Assembly: GCA_963735455.1 (NCBI GenBank)
Contig: CAVTKZ010000001.1
Span: 1 to 64,000, forward strand
From: Palsa-1033 sp963735455
GTDB taxonomy: Bacteria; Chloroflexota; Limnocylindria; Limnocylindrales; CSP1-4
Length of the DNA stretch: 64,000 nucleotides
Direction of reading: 5' to 3'
A program made the position numbers and the translations under genes. Shown in pieces: positions 38,731-47,901 of this stretch. The notes under the pieces are model-generated. The model searched no databases. It was not told where the DNA came from and saw nothing but the letters and a program-made list of their open reading frames with translations. The first letter of the stretch is position 1, and every line of letters begins with the position of its first letter.

Positions 38731-38934
38731 CTACCTCCGCGATCCTCCGTTCTCCTGCCGGGAGCCGGTAATAAGGCCGAGAAGGCCGTCCAGCCCCAGG
38801 AGAAGCGAGCGAAGAATTGGGAGTACCACGACGTCGACGAAGCCGGACTCGGGCAGCGGCACGTTGACCCGCCGACCATCGCTGGTGACGACGATCGCGA
38901 CGTGACGACGATTCTGCCGGTTGACCAAGCCCAC
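38731..38934 (-). CDS. Leader peptide of the ilv-leu operon, rich in Leu, Ile and Val
   Basis: GTG 38934 follows GGAG by six bases and opens 67 codons. The C-terminal third reads VVVLPILRSLLLGLDGLLGL, then ITG, and uses CTT, ATT and GTA codons that are rare in the surrounding genes. A shorter leader from an internal GTG (about 31 residues) is equally possible. The codons for Gly-Ser-Arg just after the cluster are the strand that can pair with the terminator. This is the classical arrangement for translation-coupled attenuation by branched-chain aminoacyl-tRNA. The first half (AIVVTSDGRRVNVPLPESG) looks like ordinary protein, so a small conserved protein that also acts as leader cannot be excluded. 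Confidence 0.65.
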   Translation of the reverse strand: MGLVNRQNRRHVAIVVTSDGRRVNVPLPESGFVDVVVLPILRSLLLGLDGLLGLITGSRQENGGSRR

Positions 38935-38983
38935 GTTCGACTCCGTGGCGATCCGCGACGGCGTTTGCCGTCTGGTTCGGGCG

Positions 38984-39012
38984 AGTGTACGAGGCGAAGA
39001 TCGATTGTGCAA
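38984..39012 (-). promoter_or_regulatory. Promoter of the ilv-leu operon
   Basis: On the - strand TTGCAC (39007-39012) and TACACT (38984-38989) are separated by exactly 17 bases. Transcription would start near 38977, about 43 bases ahead of the leader GTG. Confidence 0.65.
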
Positions 39013-39111
39013 CCGTGGATTGCCCACCGAAGGTACCCCCGCTGCCTCGCCGATCTTCGCACCGGCTGATCTGCGCCTTCCCGCGCCGACCGGCGCCGTC
39101 CGGCGCCCATG

Positions 39112-39276
39112 GTTGGGACGAATGTCGCTGTGAGAACGCACTGCGCCGAAGCCGGCCCGATCGAAGGGTGCGCTCGGCGGCAACTCATGCGTGGACGGCG
39201 CCACACCTGGGCGGGAAGCGCCTCCAAGTGGGCGATTCTTCGCCGTACCGCGTCTGGTACCGACATTTGTCCCAAC
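39112..39276. repeat. Inverted-repeat-bounded element, family A, copy 1 (165 bp)
   Basis: Left end GTTGGGACGAATGTCGCTG, right end CCGACATTTGTCCCAAC. A central core TCATGCGTGG lies at 39185-39194. Apart from the ends and core the interior is not conserved among copies. No ORF of its own. Confidence 0.7.
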
Positions 39277-39346
39277 TCCGGGGCTGCGGGCCGACATCCC
39301 GAGGGCGATGGCCGGGAAACGGCCCGAGTGAGGGTCGCTAGCCCTG

Positions 39347-39510
39347 GTTCGGACAAATGTCGCTGCGGGACGCAGTACACGAGCTCCGAGGCTCCCCGAG
39401 GGCCTGTTGAGGGGCGCCGGCGCTCCAATTCGTGCGTGGGCCCTGGTCCGGCAGGGCCCGAGGGGTCCGACTCCGCAGTTACGGTGCCTGGTGCCGACCT
39501 TCGTCCCAAC
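39347..39510. repeat. Inverted-repeat-bounded element, family A, copy 2 (164 bp)
   Basis: Left end GTTCGGACAAATGTCGCTG, right end CCGACCTTCGTCCCAAC, core TTCGTGCGTGG at 39429-39439. It lies 70 bases after copy 1 in the same orientation, ahead of leuC. Confidence 0.7.
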
Positions 39511-39596
39511 CCCGGCGACGCTGGGCCAGCCGCCGGGTCACCCTCCAAGCCCGCGCACGGGCGCCTCGGGCGGGGCGCTCGAGCGGGAGCCTGTGC

Positions 39597-39602
39597 TAGC
39601 CT
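39597..39602 (+). promoter_or_regulatory. -10 box of leuC (leaderless)
   Basis: TAGCCT lies six bases before the GTG at 39609, with no RBS between them. Confidence 0.5.
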
Positions 39603-39608
39603 CCAGCC

Positions 39609-41063
39609 GTGCCTGAGACCACGATCCCGCAGCCGCGAACCCTGGTCGACAAGATCTGGGACAGCCATGTCGTCCACGAGGAGCCCGGCGCGCCGAGCGT
39701 CCTGGCGATCGACCTGCACCTGGTCCACGAGGTCACCAGCCCCCAGGCGTTCACCGGGCTCCGCCAGCGCGGCCTGACCGTCCACCGGCCGGGCCAGACG
39801 GTGGCCACCGCCGACCACTCGATCCCCACCCACGATCGCTCGCTGCCGATCGCCGACCTGATCGCCGCGGCCCAGGTCCAGCAGCTGACCGACAACTGCA
39901 CCGAGTTCGGGATCCCGCTCCACGGCCTGGGCTCGCCCAACCAGGGCATCGTCCACATCATCGGCCCGGAGCTGGGCCTGACCCAGCCGGGGATGACGAT
40001 CGTGTGCGGCGACTCGCACACGGCCACCCACGGCGCGTTCGGAGCGCTGGCCTTCGGGATCGGGACCAGCGAGGTCGAGATGGTCCTCGCCAGCCAGTGC
40101 CTGCTCCAGCGCCGCCCGAAGACGTACGAGGTCCGGGTCGATGGCACGCTCGCGGCCGGGGTCAGCGCCAAGGACATCATCCTGGCCCTGATCGCCCGGA
40201 TCGGGGTCGGCGGCGGGACGGGCCACGTCTTCGAGTACACCGGCTCGGCCATCCGGGGCCTGACCATGGAACAGCGGATGACGGTCTGCAACATGAGCAT
40301 CGAGGGTGGCGCCCGGGCCGGCCTGATCGCCCCCGACGACACGACGTTCGAGTACGTCGCCGGCCGGCCGCACGCCCCGAAGGGCGCGGACTGGGATGCC
40401 GCCCTGGAGAGCTGGCGCGGCCTGCCCACCGACCCGGGCGCCAGCTACGACAAGGCGATCACGATCGACGCCTCGAGCCTCGAGCCGATGGTCACCTATG
40501 GCACGAATCCCGGGATGGGCCTGCCGATCGGGGCCCGGGTCCCGTCGCCCGGGGACCAGCAGGACCCGTCCGCCCGCCGGGCGCTGGAGCACGCCCTCGA
40601 GTACATGGACCTCATCCCCGGCCAGGCGATCCTGGGCCAGAAGGTCGACGTGGTCTTCATCGGCTCGTGCACCAACGGCCGGATCAGCGACCTGCGCCTG
40701 GCGGCCTCGGTCCTCAAGGGCCGGCGGATCGCCGACGGCGTCCGGGTGATGGTCGTGCCCGGTTCCCAGGAAGTGAAGAAGGAGGCCGAGAACGAGGGCC
40801 TGGCCGAGATCTTCCGGGCCGCCGGGGCGGAATGGCGCGAGGCGGGCTGCTCGATGTGCATCGCCATGAACGGCGACCAGCTGACCCCCGGCCAGTACGC
40901 GATCAGCACCTCGAACCGCAACTTCGAAGGCCGCCAGGGCAAGGGCGGCCGGACGTTCCTGGCCTCGCCCCTGACGGCCGCCGCGTCGGCCCTGGCCGGG
41001 GTGATCGCCGATCCCCGGGCGCTGCCCGGGATCGAGGCGTCGAGCGGCCTGGGCGGCCGCTAG
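39609..41063 (+). CDS. leuC: 3-isopropylmalate dehydratase, large subunit
   Basis: Aconitase-family isomerisation of 2- to 3-isopropylmalate with a 4Fe-4S cluster; also serves citramalate. The 484-aa protein starts at GTG 39609 (PETTIPQPRTLVDKIWDSHV). CGDSHTATHGAFGALAFGIG, VFIGSCTNGRISDLRLAA and the paired cysteines in REAGCSMCIAMNGDQL provide substrate and cluster ligands, and STSNRNFEGRQGKGGRTFLA is the family signature. It is divergent from the ilv operon and leaderless by position of its -10 box. Confidence 0.96.
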   Translation: MPETTIPQPRTLVDKIWDSHVVHEEPGAPSVLAIDLHLVHEVTSPQAFTGLRQRGLTVHRPGQTVATADHSIPTHDRSLPIADLIAAAQVQQLTDNCTEFGIPLHGLGSPNQGIVHIIGPELGLTQPGMTIVCGDSHTATHGAFGALAFGIGTSEVEMVLASQCLLQRRPKTYEVRVDGTLAAGVSAKDIILALIARIGVGGGTGHVFEYTGSAIRGLTMEQRMTVCNMSIEGGARAGLIAPDDTTFEYVAGRPHAPKGADWDAALESWRGLPTDPGASYDKAITIDASSLEPMVTYGTNPGMGLPIGARVPSPGDQQDPSARRALEHALEYMDLIPGQAILGQKVDVVFIGSCTNGRISDLRLAASVLKGRRIADGVRVMVVPGSQEVKKEAENEGLAEIFRAAGAEWREAGCSMCIAMNGDQLTPGQYAISTSNRNFEGRQGKGGRTFLASPLTAAASALAGVIADPRALPGIEASSGLGGR

Positions 41064-41070
41064 CCAGCCG

Positions 41071-41694
41071 ATGGCCGACGCCTTCACCACGTTCAGCAGC
41101 GCGGTCATCCCGCTGCCGGCCGAGAACGTGGACACCGACCAGATCGTGCCCGCCCGCTACCTGAAGATGACCGACAAGGAGGGCCTCGCCGATGCCCTCT
41201 TCCACGACTGGCGCTTCGACGCCGACGGCGGCCAGCACGAGCCGCTCTTCGTGCTCGATCGCCTGGCGATGGCCGGCCGCCGGATCCTGCTGGCCGGCGA
41301 CAACTTCGGGACGGGCTCGTCGCGCGAGCACGCCCCCTGGGCGCTCGTCGCCTGGGGGATCCGGGTGATCCTGTCGACCAGCTTCGCCGACATCTTCCGG
41401 GGCAATGCCCTCAAGAACGGGCTGCTGCCGATCGTGGTCGAAGCGGAGCGCCATCGCCAGCTGTTCGAGCTCGTGGCGGCCGAGCCGGACATCGAGCTGA
41501 CGGTCGACCTCGAAGCCCAGCTGATCCACCTGCCGGGCGACGAGGACCTGCCCTTCGAGGTCGATCCGTTCGCCAAGTCGATGCTCCTGGCCGGGACCGA
41601 CGAGATCGGCTGGCTGCTGCGCCACATGCCGGTGATCGAGGCCTACCAGGCCGAGCACCCCGCCCGTGTCGACACCCGGGTGGGGGCCGACTGA
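41071..41694 (+). CDS. leuD: 3-isopropylmalate dehydratase, small subunit
   Basis: Swivel-domain partner of LeuC. The 207-aa protein has VDTDQIVPARYLK, DNFGTGSSREHAPWALVAWG (the family signature) and IFRGNALKNGLLPI. It starts seven bases after leuC, so the two subunits are co-transcribed and probably co-translated. Length is normal. Confidence 0.96.
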   Translation: MADAFTTFSSAVIPLPAENVDTDQIVPARYLKMTDKEGLADALFHDWRFDADGGQHEPLFVLDRLAMAGRRILLAGDNFGTGSSREHAPWALVAWGIRVILSTSFADIFRGNALKNGLLPIVVEAERHRQLFELVAAEPDIELTVDLEAQLIHLPGDEDLPFEVDPFAKSMLLAGTDEIGWLLRHMPVIEAYQAEHPARVDTRVGAD

Positions 41695-41728
41695 CACCCG
41701 ATCGGACCGCCGCCCCGATACTGACCCG

Positions 41729-42913
41729 GTGAACCTGGTCGACGTCATCATCATCGCGGTCCTGGTCTTCGCCCTCGTCGCGGGCCTGGCTTCGGGCGCC
41801 TTCCCCCAGCTCGGCGGGCTGGCCGGCGCGATCGGCGGCGGCGCCCTGGCGATCGTCGTCCTGCTGCCCGTCGCCCAGGACTGGCTGCAGACCCTCGATC
41901 CGCCGATCCGGGCGGTGGTCGTCCTGGTCGGGATCGTGGGCATCGTCGGCCTGGGCGAGGCGCTCGGCTCGGGACTCGGCTCCCGGATCCGGGAGCGGCT
42001 GGTCGGCCATAGCGTGCTGGGCGGCCTCGATCGGGCGGCCGGCGCGGTGCTCGGGCTGGCCCAGGGGATCCTGGTGGTGTGGCTGGTGGGTGGTGTCCTG
42101 GCTGCCGGCCCCGTTCCCCAGCTGGCTGCCGCGGTCCAGCGCTCGGCGATCGTGCGCGGCCTGGCCGACATCCTGCCGCCGCCGACCCAGATCGTGGGCG
42201 AGCTGGGCAAGTGGCTGGACGCCTCGGGCCTGCCCGACGTGTTCATCGGCTTCGAGCCGTTCCCCGGCGCGCCGGTCGACCCGCCGAGCGACGCCCAGGC
42301 CGACGCGATCGCGGCCCAGGCCATCGCCTCGACCCTCCTGATCCGGGCCGACGCCTGCGGCTACGTCCTGAGCGGGACCGGATTCGTGGTCAAGCCGGGC
42401 TACATCGTCACCAATGCCCACGTGGTCGCCGGCTCGAACTCGATCTCGGTCGGCCGCGACACCGGCCTGGGCACCCGGGCGACCGCCGTCCTGTTCGACC
42501 CCGAGCTGGATGTCGCCCTGCTGTACGTGCCCGACCTCAACGCGCCGGCGATCGGCCTGGCCCAACGCCTGCCCAGCCGCGGCACGCTCGGGGCGGCCCT
42601 CGGCCATCCGGGCGGCGGCAGCCTGGCGACGATCGCGGTCGCCGTGACCAGCACCTACCGGGCCGAGGGCCGCGACATCTACGGCACCAGCCAGGTCAAT
42701 CGCCAGATCATCGAGCTCAGCGCCCGGATCATCCAGGGCGACAGCGGCGGCCCGGTGGTGCTCCCGGACGGCACGGTCGGCGGGGTGGTCTTTGCCCAGG
42801 CCCAGACCGATCCGAACGTGGGCTATGCCCTGTCGCCGATCGACGTCGAGGCCCGGATCCAGCCGGCGCTCGGCCTGAAGGCCCCGGTCACCACCGGCCC
42901 CTGCACCCGCTGA
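41729..42913 (+). CDS. Membrane-anchored trypsin-like serine protease (MarP-like, CvpA plus protease domain)
   Basis: GTG 41729 gives 394 aa. Four hydrophobic segments (residues 5-125, starting VDVIIIAVLVFALVAGLASG) form a CvpA-type membrane domain. The extracytoplasmic protease domain has His in TNAHVV, Asp in DPELDVALLYV and Ser in GDSGGPVV, a complete triad. A Cys in DACGYVLSG and one in the last residues (TGPCTR) could form a disulfide. This is the layout of M. tuberculosis MarP (Rv3671c), needed for acid and oxidative stress; a similar role is inferred. It follows leuD by 34 bases but has no metabolic link with it. Confidence 0.9.
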   Translation: MNLVDVIIIAVLVFALVAGLASGAFPQLGGLAGAIGGGALAIVVLLPVAQDWLQTLDPPIRAVVVLVGIVGIVGLGEALGSGLGSRIRERLVGHSVLGGLDRAAGAVLGLAQGILVVWLVGGVLAAGPVPQLAAAVQRSAIVRGLADILPPPTQIVGELGKWLDASGLPDVFIGFEPFPGAPVDPPSDAQADAIAAQAIASTLLIRADACGYVLSGTGFVVKPGYIVTNAHVVAGSNSISVGRDTGLGTRATAVLFDPELDVALLYVPDLNAPAIGLAQRLPSRGTLGAALGHPGGGSLATIAVAVTSTYRAEGRDIYGTSQVNRQIIELSARIIQGDSGGPVVLPDGTVGGVVFAQAQTDPNVGYALSPIDVEARIQPALGLKAPVTTGPCTR

Positions 42914-43026
42914 ACGCCGGCGGCGGGCCGCCGGACTGATCGGCGGCAGGAGGCTGCAGCGGCGCGGGATATCGCATGGATATCCCCGCTCAGACCGAGG
43001 CTGCCACGGGGGTAAAGCGCCACGTG

Positions 43027-43201
43027 CGTTGCCAAATCACGCGCCAAATCGTGCTTATGGCCAGAAACCGGCGGTCGTCGGACAACGGGTCGCTCGACCG
43101 GCGACGAATCGTGCACCGGATCCACGCAGTCAGGGTGGCTGACGCGGGGCCCGACCGTCAGATTCAACCATAAGCCCGGCCTAACTCGAGATTTGGCAAC
43201 G
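43027..43201. repeat. Inverted-repeat-bounded element, family B (175 bp)
   Basis: Left CGTTGCCAAATC (43027-43038) and GCTTATGG (43053-43060) are perfectly mirrored by CCATAAGC (43168-43175) and GATTTGGCAACG (43190-43201). The spacing between the two parts is 14 bases on each side, and those spacers are not conserved. It occupies most of the 400-base gap between the protease and ilvD; nothing else is seen there except TACACT (43254-43259), a -10 box for ilvD. Confidence 0.65.
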
Positions 43202-43313
43202 GGCTGACCGGTCAAGCCGCGCGGCACGACAACCACCCGCGCGGCGGCCCTTCTACACTTCGTGCTCACCGCTGACCCGATCCCCCAGGCGCAGACTCCA
43301 CGAGGGACCCGCG

Positions 43314-45049
43314 ATGACTGCCCATCCGTACGACCGACCCAGCGATCCGGCCAAGCGCCATTCGGCGGCGCTGACCGACGGTCCCGATCGGGCCGCCGCC
43401 CGGGCGATGCTCAAGGCGATCGGCTTCACCGACGAGGACCTGGCCAAGCCGCTCGTCGGGGTGGCCACGACCTGGATCGAGACGATGCCCTGCAACATCA
43501 ACCAGCGCCGGCTGGCCGAGTTCGTCAAGGACGGCATCCGGGCGAGCGGCGGCACGCCGATGGAGTTCAACACGATCGCCGTCAGCGACGGCGTGTCGAT
43601 GGGCTCCGAGGGGATGAAGGCCAGCCTGGTCAGCCGCGAGGTGATCGCCGATTCGATCGAGCTGGTCGTCCGCGGCCACCTGCTCGACGGCCTGGTCTGC
43701 CTGGTCGGCTGCGACAAGACGATCCCGGCGGCGGCGATGGCCGTCGGCCGCCTCGACGTGCCGGCCGTGATCCTCTACAACGGCACGATCTACCCGGGCA
43801 CCTACAAGGGCCAGCGCAACGCCACGGTCGTGACCGTCTTCGAGGCGATCGGCGCCTACCGGGCCGGCAAGATCAGCCTCGACGAGCTGTACGAGGTCGA
43901 GAACGCGGCCTGCCCCGGCGCCGGAGCCTGCGGCGGCCAGTTCACGGCCAACACGATGAGCGGCGTGCTCGAGTTCATCGGCCTGTCGCCGGCGGGCCTC
44001 AACGGGATCCCGGCCGAGGATCCGGCCAAGGACGCCGCGGCGCGAACCAGCGGCGAGCTGGTCATGGACCTGGTCCGACGCGACGTACGCCCGTCGGCGA
44101 TCGTCAGCCGGGCCTCGCTCGAGAACGGGATCGCCTCGGTCGCCGCGACCGGCGGCTCGACCAACGGCGTGCTCCACCTCCTGGCGATCGCCCACGAGTT
44201 CGGGATCGCCCTCGAGATCGACGAGCTGGGCGCGATCGCCGATCGGACCCCGATCGTGGCCGACATGCAGCCGGGCGGCCGGTTCACCGCCTCGGACATG
44301 TACGACGCGGGCGGCGTCGCCCTGGTCATGCGCGAGCTGCTCAAGCGCGACCTGCTCCACGGCGACGCGCCGACCGTCGACGGCCGGACGATCGCCCAGG
44401 TCGCGGCGGCCGTCGCCGAGACGCCCGGCCAGACGGTCGTCGTGCCGATCGAGCGGCCGCTCAAGCCGACCGGCGGCCTGGCGATCCTGCGCGGCAGCCT
44501 GGCGCCCGACGGCTGCGTGGTGAAGCTGGCCGGCCACGAACGCCGGCTGCACCGCGGGCCGGCCCGGGTCTTCGACTCCGAGACGGCCTGCTACGACGCC
44601 GTCCGCCGCCAGCAGATCAAGCCGGGCGACGTGGTCGTGATCCGCTACGAGGGACCGGTCGGCGGGCCGGGCATGCAGGAGATGCTGAGCGTCACCGGCG
44701 CCCTCGTCGGCGAGGGCCTGGGCGACACGGTCGCGCTGCTGACCGACGGCCGCTTCTCGGGCGGCACCCACGGGCTGATGATCGGCCACGTCGCGCCGGA
44801 GGCCGCGCTCGGCGGCCCGATCGCCCTGGTCGCGGAAGGCGACACGGTGGTCATCGACGTCGATCGGAAGGCGCTCGACCTCGACGTCCCGGCCGACGAG
44901 CTGGCCCGCCGGCGGGCCGCCTGGTCACCGCCGGCGCCGAACTACCCGGGTGGGGTGATGGCCAAGTACGCCGCGCTGGTCGGCTCGGCGTCCGAGGGTG
45001 CGGTCACCACCGGCGCCCGGATGGCGCGCGGCCCTCGAGTCGCCGGTGA
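43314..45049 (+). CDS. ilvD: Dihydroxy-acid dehydratase, C-terminal frame break
   Basis: Dehydrates dihydroxy-isovalerate/methylvalerate to the 2-oxoacid with an Fe-S cluster. ATG 43314 follows GAGGG. MPCNINQRRLAEFVKDGI, LVGCDKTIPAAAMAVGRLD, ENAACPGAGACGGQFTANTM and TDGRFSGGTHGLMIGHVAPE are all present, including the three cluster cysteines. The conserved end GAVTTGAR is at about 45020. The given frame then runs on without homology to 45173. In another frame a TGA at 45047 overlaps the GTG of the next gene, so a base near 45010-45020 is probably wrong and the protein ends there (about 577 aa). Confidence 0.95.
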
Positions 45050-45959
45050 TCGGCGCCGCCGGCCGGATCTCGATCGGGATCAAGACATCGCCCCAGGCGG
45101 TCGACTGGCCGGCCCTCGACGCAGCGTGGGCGGAGATCGGGGCGCAGGCCGGTCTTCGACTCGGCCTGGATGAACGACCACCTGACCGACGTCAACACGC
45201 CCCGGGCGGGGGCATCGTGGGAGGCCCTGACCGCGATCGCCGCGCTCGTCCACCACGTGCCCGGCAAGTGGGTCGGCCACGGGGTCCTGTCGATGACCTT
45301 CCGCCACCCGTCGGTCCTGGCCAAGGCGGCCACGGTCCTCGACCACGCCACCGGCGGCCGGTTCATCCTGGGCCTGGGGGCCGGCTGGTTCGAGCCCGAG
45401 CACACGCCCGTTCGGGATCCCCTTCCCGCCGATGCCCGAGCGCTTCGATCGCTTCGAGTCGGGCGTCCGGGCGATCCGGGCCCTGGGCTCGGCCGCCGCC
45501 GCGACCGAGGCCGGCGTCACCCGGGCCGATCGCTTCTATCCCTTGCTCGAGGCGACGAATGACCCGCCACCGCTGACGCCGGGCGGGCCGCCGATCTGGC
45601 TGGGCGGCCAGAAGCGGCGGGGCATCGCCCTCGCCGCCGAGCTCGCCCAGGGCTGGCTCCTGCCGGCGGTCAAGGCCGACAACTCGCCGACCGACCTGGC
45701 CTACTTCGCCGATCGGCAAGCGGCCCTGCTGGCCGCGCTGGCGGCGATCGGCCGCGATCCGGCGACCTTCGAGTTCGCCGCGCAGGTCGCCACCGGCGCA
45801 TCCCCCGGGTCGCGCCGGGAGGCGCTCGGCGCCGGGATCGAAGCCGCCCGGCTGGGGGCGACCCACGTGATCCTGAGCATGCCCGCCCGGCTTGGCGGGG
45901 CGGGGGTCAAGGCGGTCGCCAACGAGGTGGCCGAGCCGCTCCGGGCGGCGCTGGGCTGA
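45046..45959 (+). CDS. LLM-class flavin/F420-dependent oxidoreductase, two frame breaks
   Basis: Second luciferase-like oxidoreductase of the window. The start is GTG 45046 (GRISIGIKTSPQAVDWPALD follows), overlapping the probable ilvD stop. The frame changes near 45155 (DSAWMNDHLTDVNTPRAG continues) and near 45412, where LGLGAGWFEPEH is followed by MPERFDRFESGVRAIRALG. The last part, PPPLTPGGPPIWLGGQKRRG to the stop at 45957-45959, is uninterrupted. About 304 aa, normal for the family. Substrate unknown; it is not close to the first LLM gene's sequence. Confidence 0.85.
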
Positions 45960-45966
45960 TCGGGGC

Positions 45967-46197
45967 ATGATGGACGCGATGCCGACCAGCCCGATGCCGA
46001 CCGACTTCGATCCCGAGCGGCGGGGCATCTCCGCGCCGCGCCCGGCCGGCGGCCAGGATCCGGATCCTGCGGCGACCGCCCGGGCAGAGCGCCGGACGCT
46101 GTGGCTGCTGGTCCTGATGATCGCCCTGATCGTGGGCATCACGACCGCGGTCGGCATCGTCGGGATGATCGTGGTCGCCCTGGGCGGCACGACCTAG
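45967..46197 (+). CDS. Small single-pass membrane protein
   Basis: A 76-residue protein of unknown function. The N-terminal half is hydrophilic (FDPERRGISAPRPAGGQDPD) and the C-terminal half is one long hydrophobic segment (LWLLVLMIALIVGITTAVGI onward). It starts seven bases after the LLM gene, so co-transcription is likely. A six-pair hairpin (CCGGGG/CCCCGG near 46206) lies between it and the convergent marR gene. Confidence 0.6.
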   Translation: MMDAMPTSPMPTDFDPERRGISAPRPAGGQDPDPAATARAERRTLWLLVLMIALIVGITTAVGIVGMIVVALGGTT

Positions 46198-46242
46198 GAG
46201 TCCAGACCGGGGTCAGGGCATCCCCGGCCCGGCCGGGAACGA

Positions 46243-46821
46243 CTACTCGCGGCGGGCCCGGATCAGGCGGCCGCGCCGGGAGATGGCGTGGGTGGCCAGG
46301 GCGGCGACGCCCATCGCGATCAGGGCCCGCTCGGCGGCGGGCATCGGCCGGACCGCCGAAAGGAACTGGTCGGCCCGGGCCCGGTCGACAAGCCGGAGCA
46401 GGGCATGGCCGCGCTGGGTCAGCTCGACGCTCCGCTGGCGACGGTCCTCGGACTCCACCCGGCGCTCCACCAGCCGGCGCCGGACCAGCCCGTCCACGAG
46501 GCGCGAGGTGGCCGACGGCGAGCGGTTGATCGCATCGGCCAGGTCCGAGACCGTGGTCGTGCCCGTGTCGGCAAGGACGTACAGGGCGGCCAGCTGGGTA
46601 AAGCCCAGGCGCAGGCTGCCGAGCTGCGAGGCAAAGCCGATCACCAGCTCCCGCCACAGCGCCCGGCCCATCGCCACCCGCTCCGAGATCTCGCGCGGGT
46701 TCTGGGCCCGGATGCCGGCCGCCACGACCGGCGCCGAGAGGTCGGCCTCGAAGATCCGGGCGATCGCCCGGCGCGGGGCGGTCGGCCGGGCGGAGCGCAG
46801 CGGACCAGGGCGATCGGTCAT
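46243..46821 (-). CDS. MarR-family transcriptional regulator
   Basis: A 192-aa winged-helix repressor candidate. LGFTQLAALYVLADTGTTTV, then SDLADAINRSPSATSRLVDGLVRRRLVERR (recognition helix around residues 105-120) and DRRQRSVELTQRGHALLRL (wing) are the MarR core, flanked by 45-residue N-terminal and 35-residue C-terminal extensions. It starts at ATG 46821, six bases after TACGCT, and is divergent from fabD with only 87 bases between. By analogy to FabT, a MarR protein controlling fatty acid genes, it may control fabD-fabF and itself. Confidence 0.9.
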   Translation of the reverse strand: MTDRPGPLRSARPTAPRRAIARIFEADLSAPVVAAGIRAQNPREISERVAMGRALWRELVIGFASQLGSLRLGFTQLAALYVLADTGTTTVSDLADAINRSPSATSRLVDGLVRRRLVERRVESEDRRQRSVELTQRGHALLRLVDRARADQFLSAVRPMPAAERALIAMGVAALATHAISRRGRLIRARRE

Positions 46822-46827
46822 GGCACG

Positions 46828-46901
46828 AGCGTACGATCCCGGCCGAATCCATGCAACCTTGCACCGGCTCCGACCGTGTCGGACGGCGTTCGGGCTACGC
46901 T
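46828..46901. promoter_or_regulatory. Divergent marR/fabD promoters with a candidate operator
   Basis: TACGCT on the - strand (46828-46833) lies six bases before the marR ATG, and TACGCT on the + strand (46896-46901) seven bases before the fabD ATG. Between them TGCAA-CC-TTGCA (46852-46863) is a perfect inverted repeat, a likely MarR binding site. Confidence 0.6.
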
Positions 46902-46908
46902 CGGGCAA

Positions 46909-47868
46909 ATGAGCGCGATCGCCTTCGTCTTCCCCGGCCAGGGGTCGCAGAGCGTCGGCATGGGCGCAGCCCTGGCCGCGTCGTCGGCGGCTGCCGCGGC
47001 GGTCTTCAAGGCGGCTGATGCTGCCCTCGGCGAGCCGCTCAGCCGGCTGGCCTGGGACGGCCCGGCCGAGACGCTCAACCTGACCGAGAACGCCCAGCCG
47101 GCCCTCCTGGCGACCTCGATCGCCTTCCTCGAGGCACTCCGCGAGCGATGGGCCGCCCGCCGGGCGGGCGGCGGGGAGGGAGGACCCGAGCCACGCTTCG
47201 CCGCCGGTCACTCGATGGGCCAGTACAGCGCCTTCGTCGCCGCCGGGGCCCTGAGCCTCGAGGATGGCCTGCACCTCGTCCGCGAGCGGGGCCGCCTGAT
47301 GCAGGCCAGCGGCTCCGGCCGGGAGGGTCGGATGGCCGCCCTGATCGGCCTCGACGACGCCCGCCTGCCGGAGCTCGTCGCGGGTGCCTCGGCCTACGGT
47401 GTCTTCGGGGTCGCCAACCGGAACGCCCCGGGCCAGGTCGTGGTCTCCGGTGAGCGCGCCGCGGTCGAGGCCGGGATGGAGCTGGCCAGGGCGCTCGGCG
47501 CCCGGCGCGCGATCGAGCTGCCGGTCAGCGTCGCGGCCCACTCGCCGCTGATGGCCGAGGCCGCCGATCGGATGGCCGCGGTGCTCAGTGACGTGACCTT
47601 CCACGATCCGCAGCCGGCCGGCCTCGCCAACGCCGATGCTCGTCCGATCCGGACCGCGGCCGAGGCCCGGGCCGAGCTGGTCGAGCACCTGACCACCGGG
47701 GTCGACTGGGTCCGCGGCGTGGAAACGATGGCCGCCGACGGAGTGACCACGTTCATCGAGATCGGACCCGGCCGGGTCCTGACCGGCCTGATCAGCCGGA
47801 TCGTGCCCGGCGCGAGCGCCCTCGCGACCGATTCCCCCAACAGCCCCGACGGCCTGGCCGTCCCCTAA
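46909..47868 (+). CDS. fabD: Malonyl-CoA:ACP transacylase
   Basis: Loads malonyl groups on acyl carrier protein. The 319-aa protein begins AIAFVFPGQGSQSVGMGAAL. GHSMGQYSAF contains the nucleophilic Ser and the later VAAHSPLMAEAADRM the catalytic His, and FIEIGPGRVLTGL is also typical. ATG 46909 has no RBS but lies seven bases after a -10 box, so the mRNA is probably leaderless. The open frame extends upstream antisense to marR and is ignored. Confidence 0.96.
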   Translation: MSAIAFVFPGQGSQSVGMGAALAASSAAAAAVFKAADAALGEPLSRLAWDGPAETLNLTENAQPALLATSIAFLEALRERWAARRAGGGEGGPEPRFAAGHSMGQYSAFVAAGALSLEDGLHLVRERGRLMQASGSGREGRMAALIGLDDARLPELVAGASAYGVFGVANRNAPGQVVVSGERAAVEAGMELARALGARRAIELPVSVAAHSPLMAEAADRMAAVLSDVTFHDPQPAGLANADARPIRTAAEARAELVEHLTTGVDWVRGVETMAADGVTTFIEIGPGRVLTGLISRIVPGASALATDSPNSPDGLAVP

Positions 47869-47901
47869 GCCCAACCGCTCAGATCGAGGAGTTCCGAACT
47901 C

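Noticed and set aside
38935..39608. ORFs through the family A repeats
   Set aside because: They change frame between copies and show no protein-like pattern; the repeats explain the sequence.
36672..41135. Very long - strand open frame (1487 codons)
   Set aside because: Only its last part is IlvB. The rest is antisense to leuC and the repeats, with no homology, as expected at high GC.
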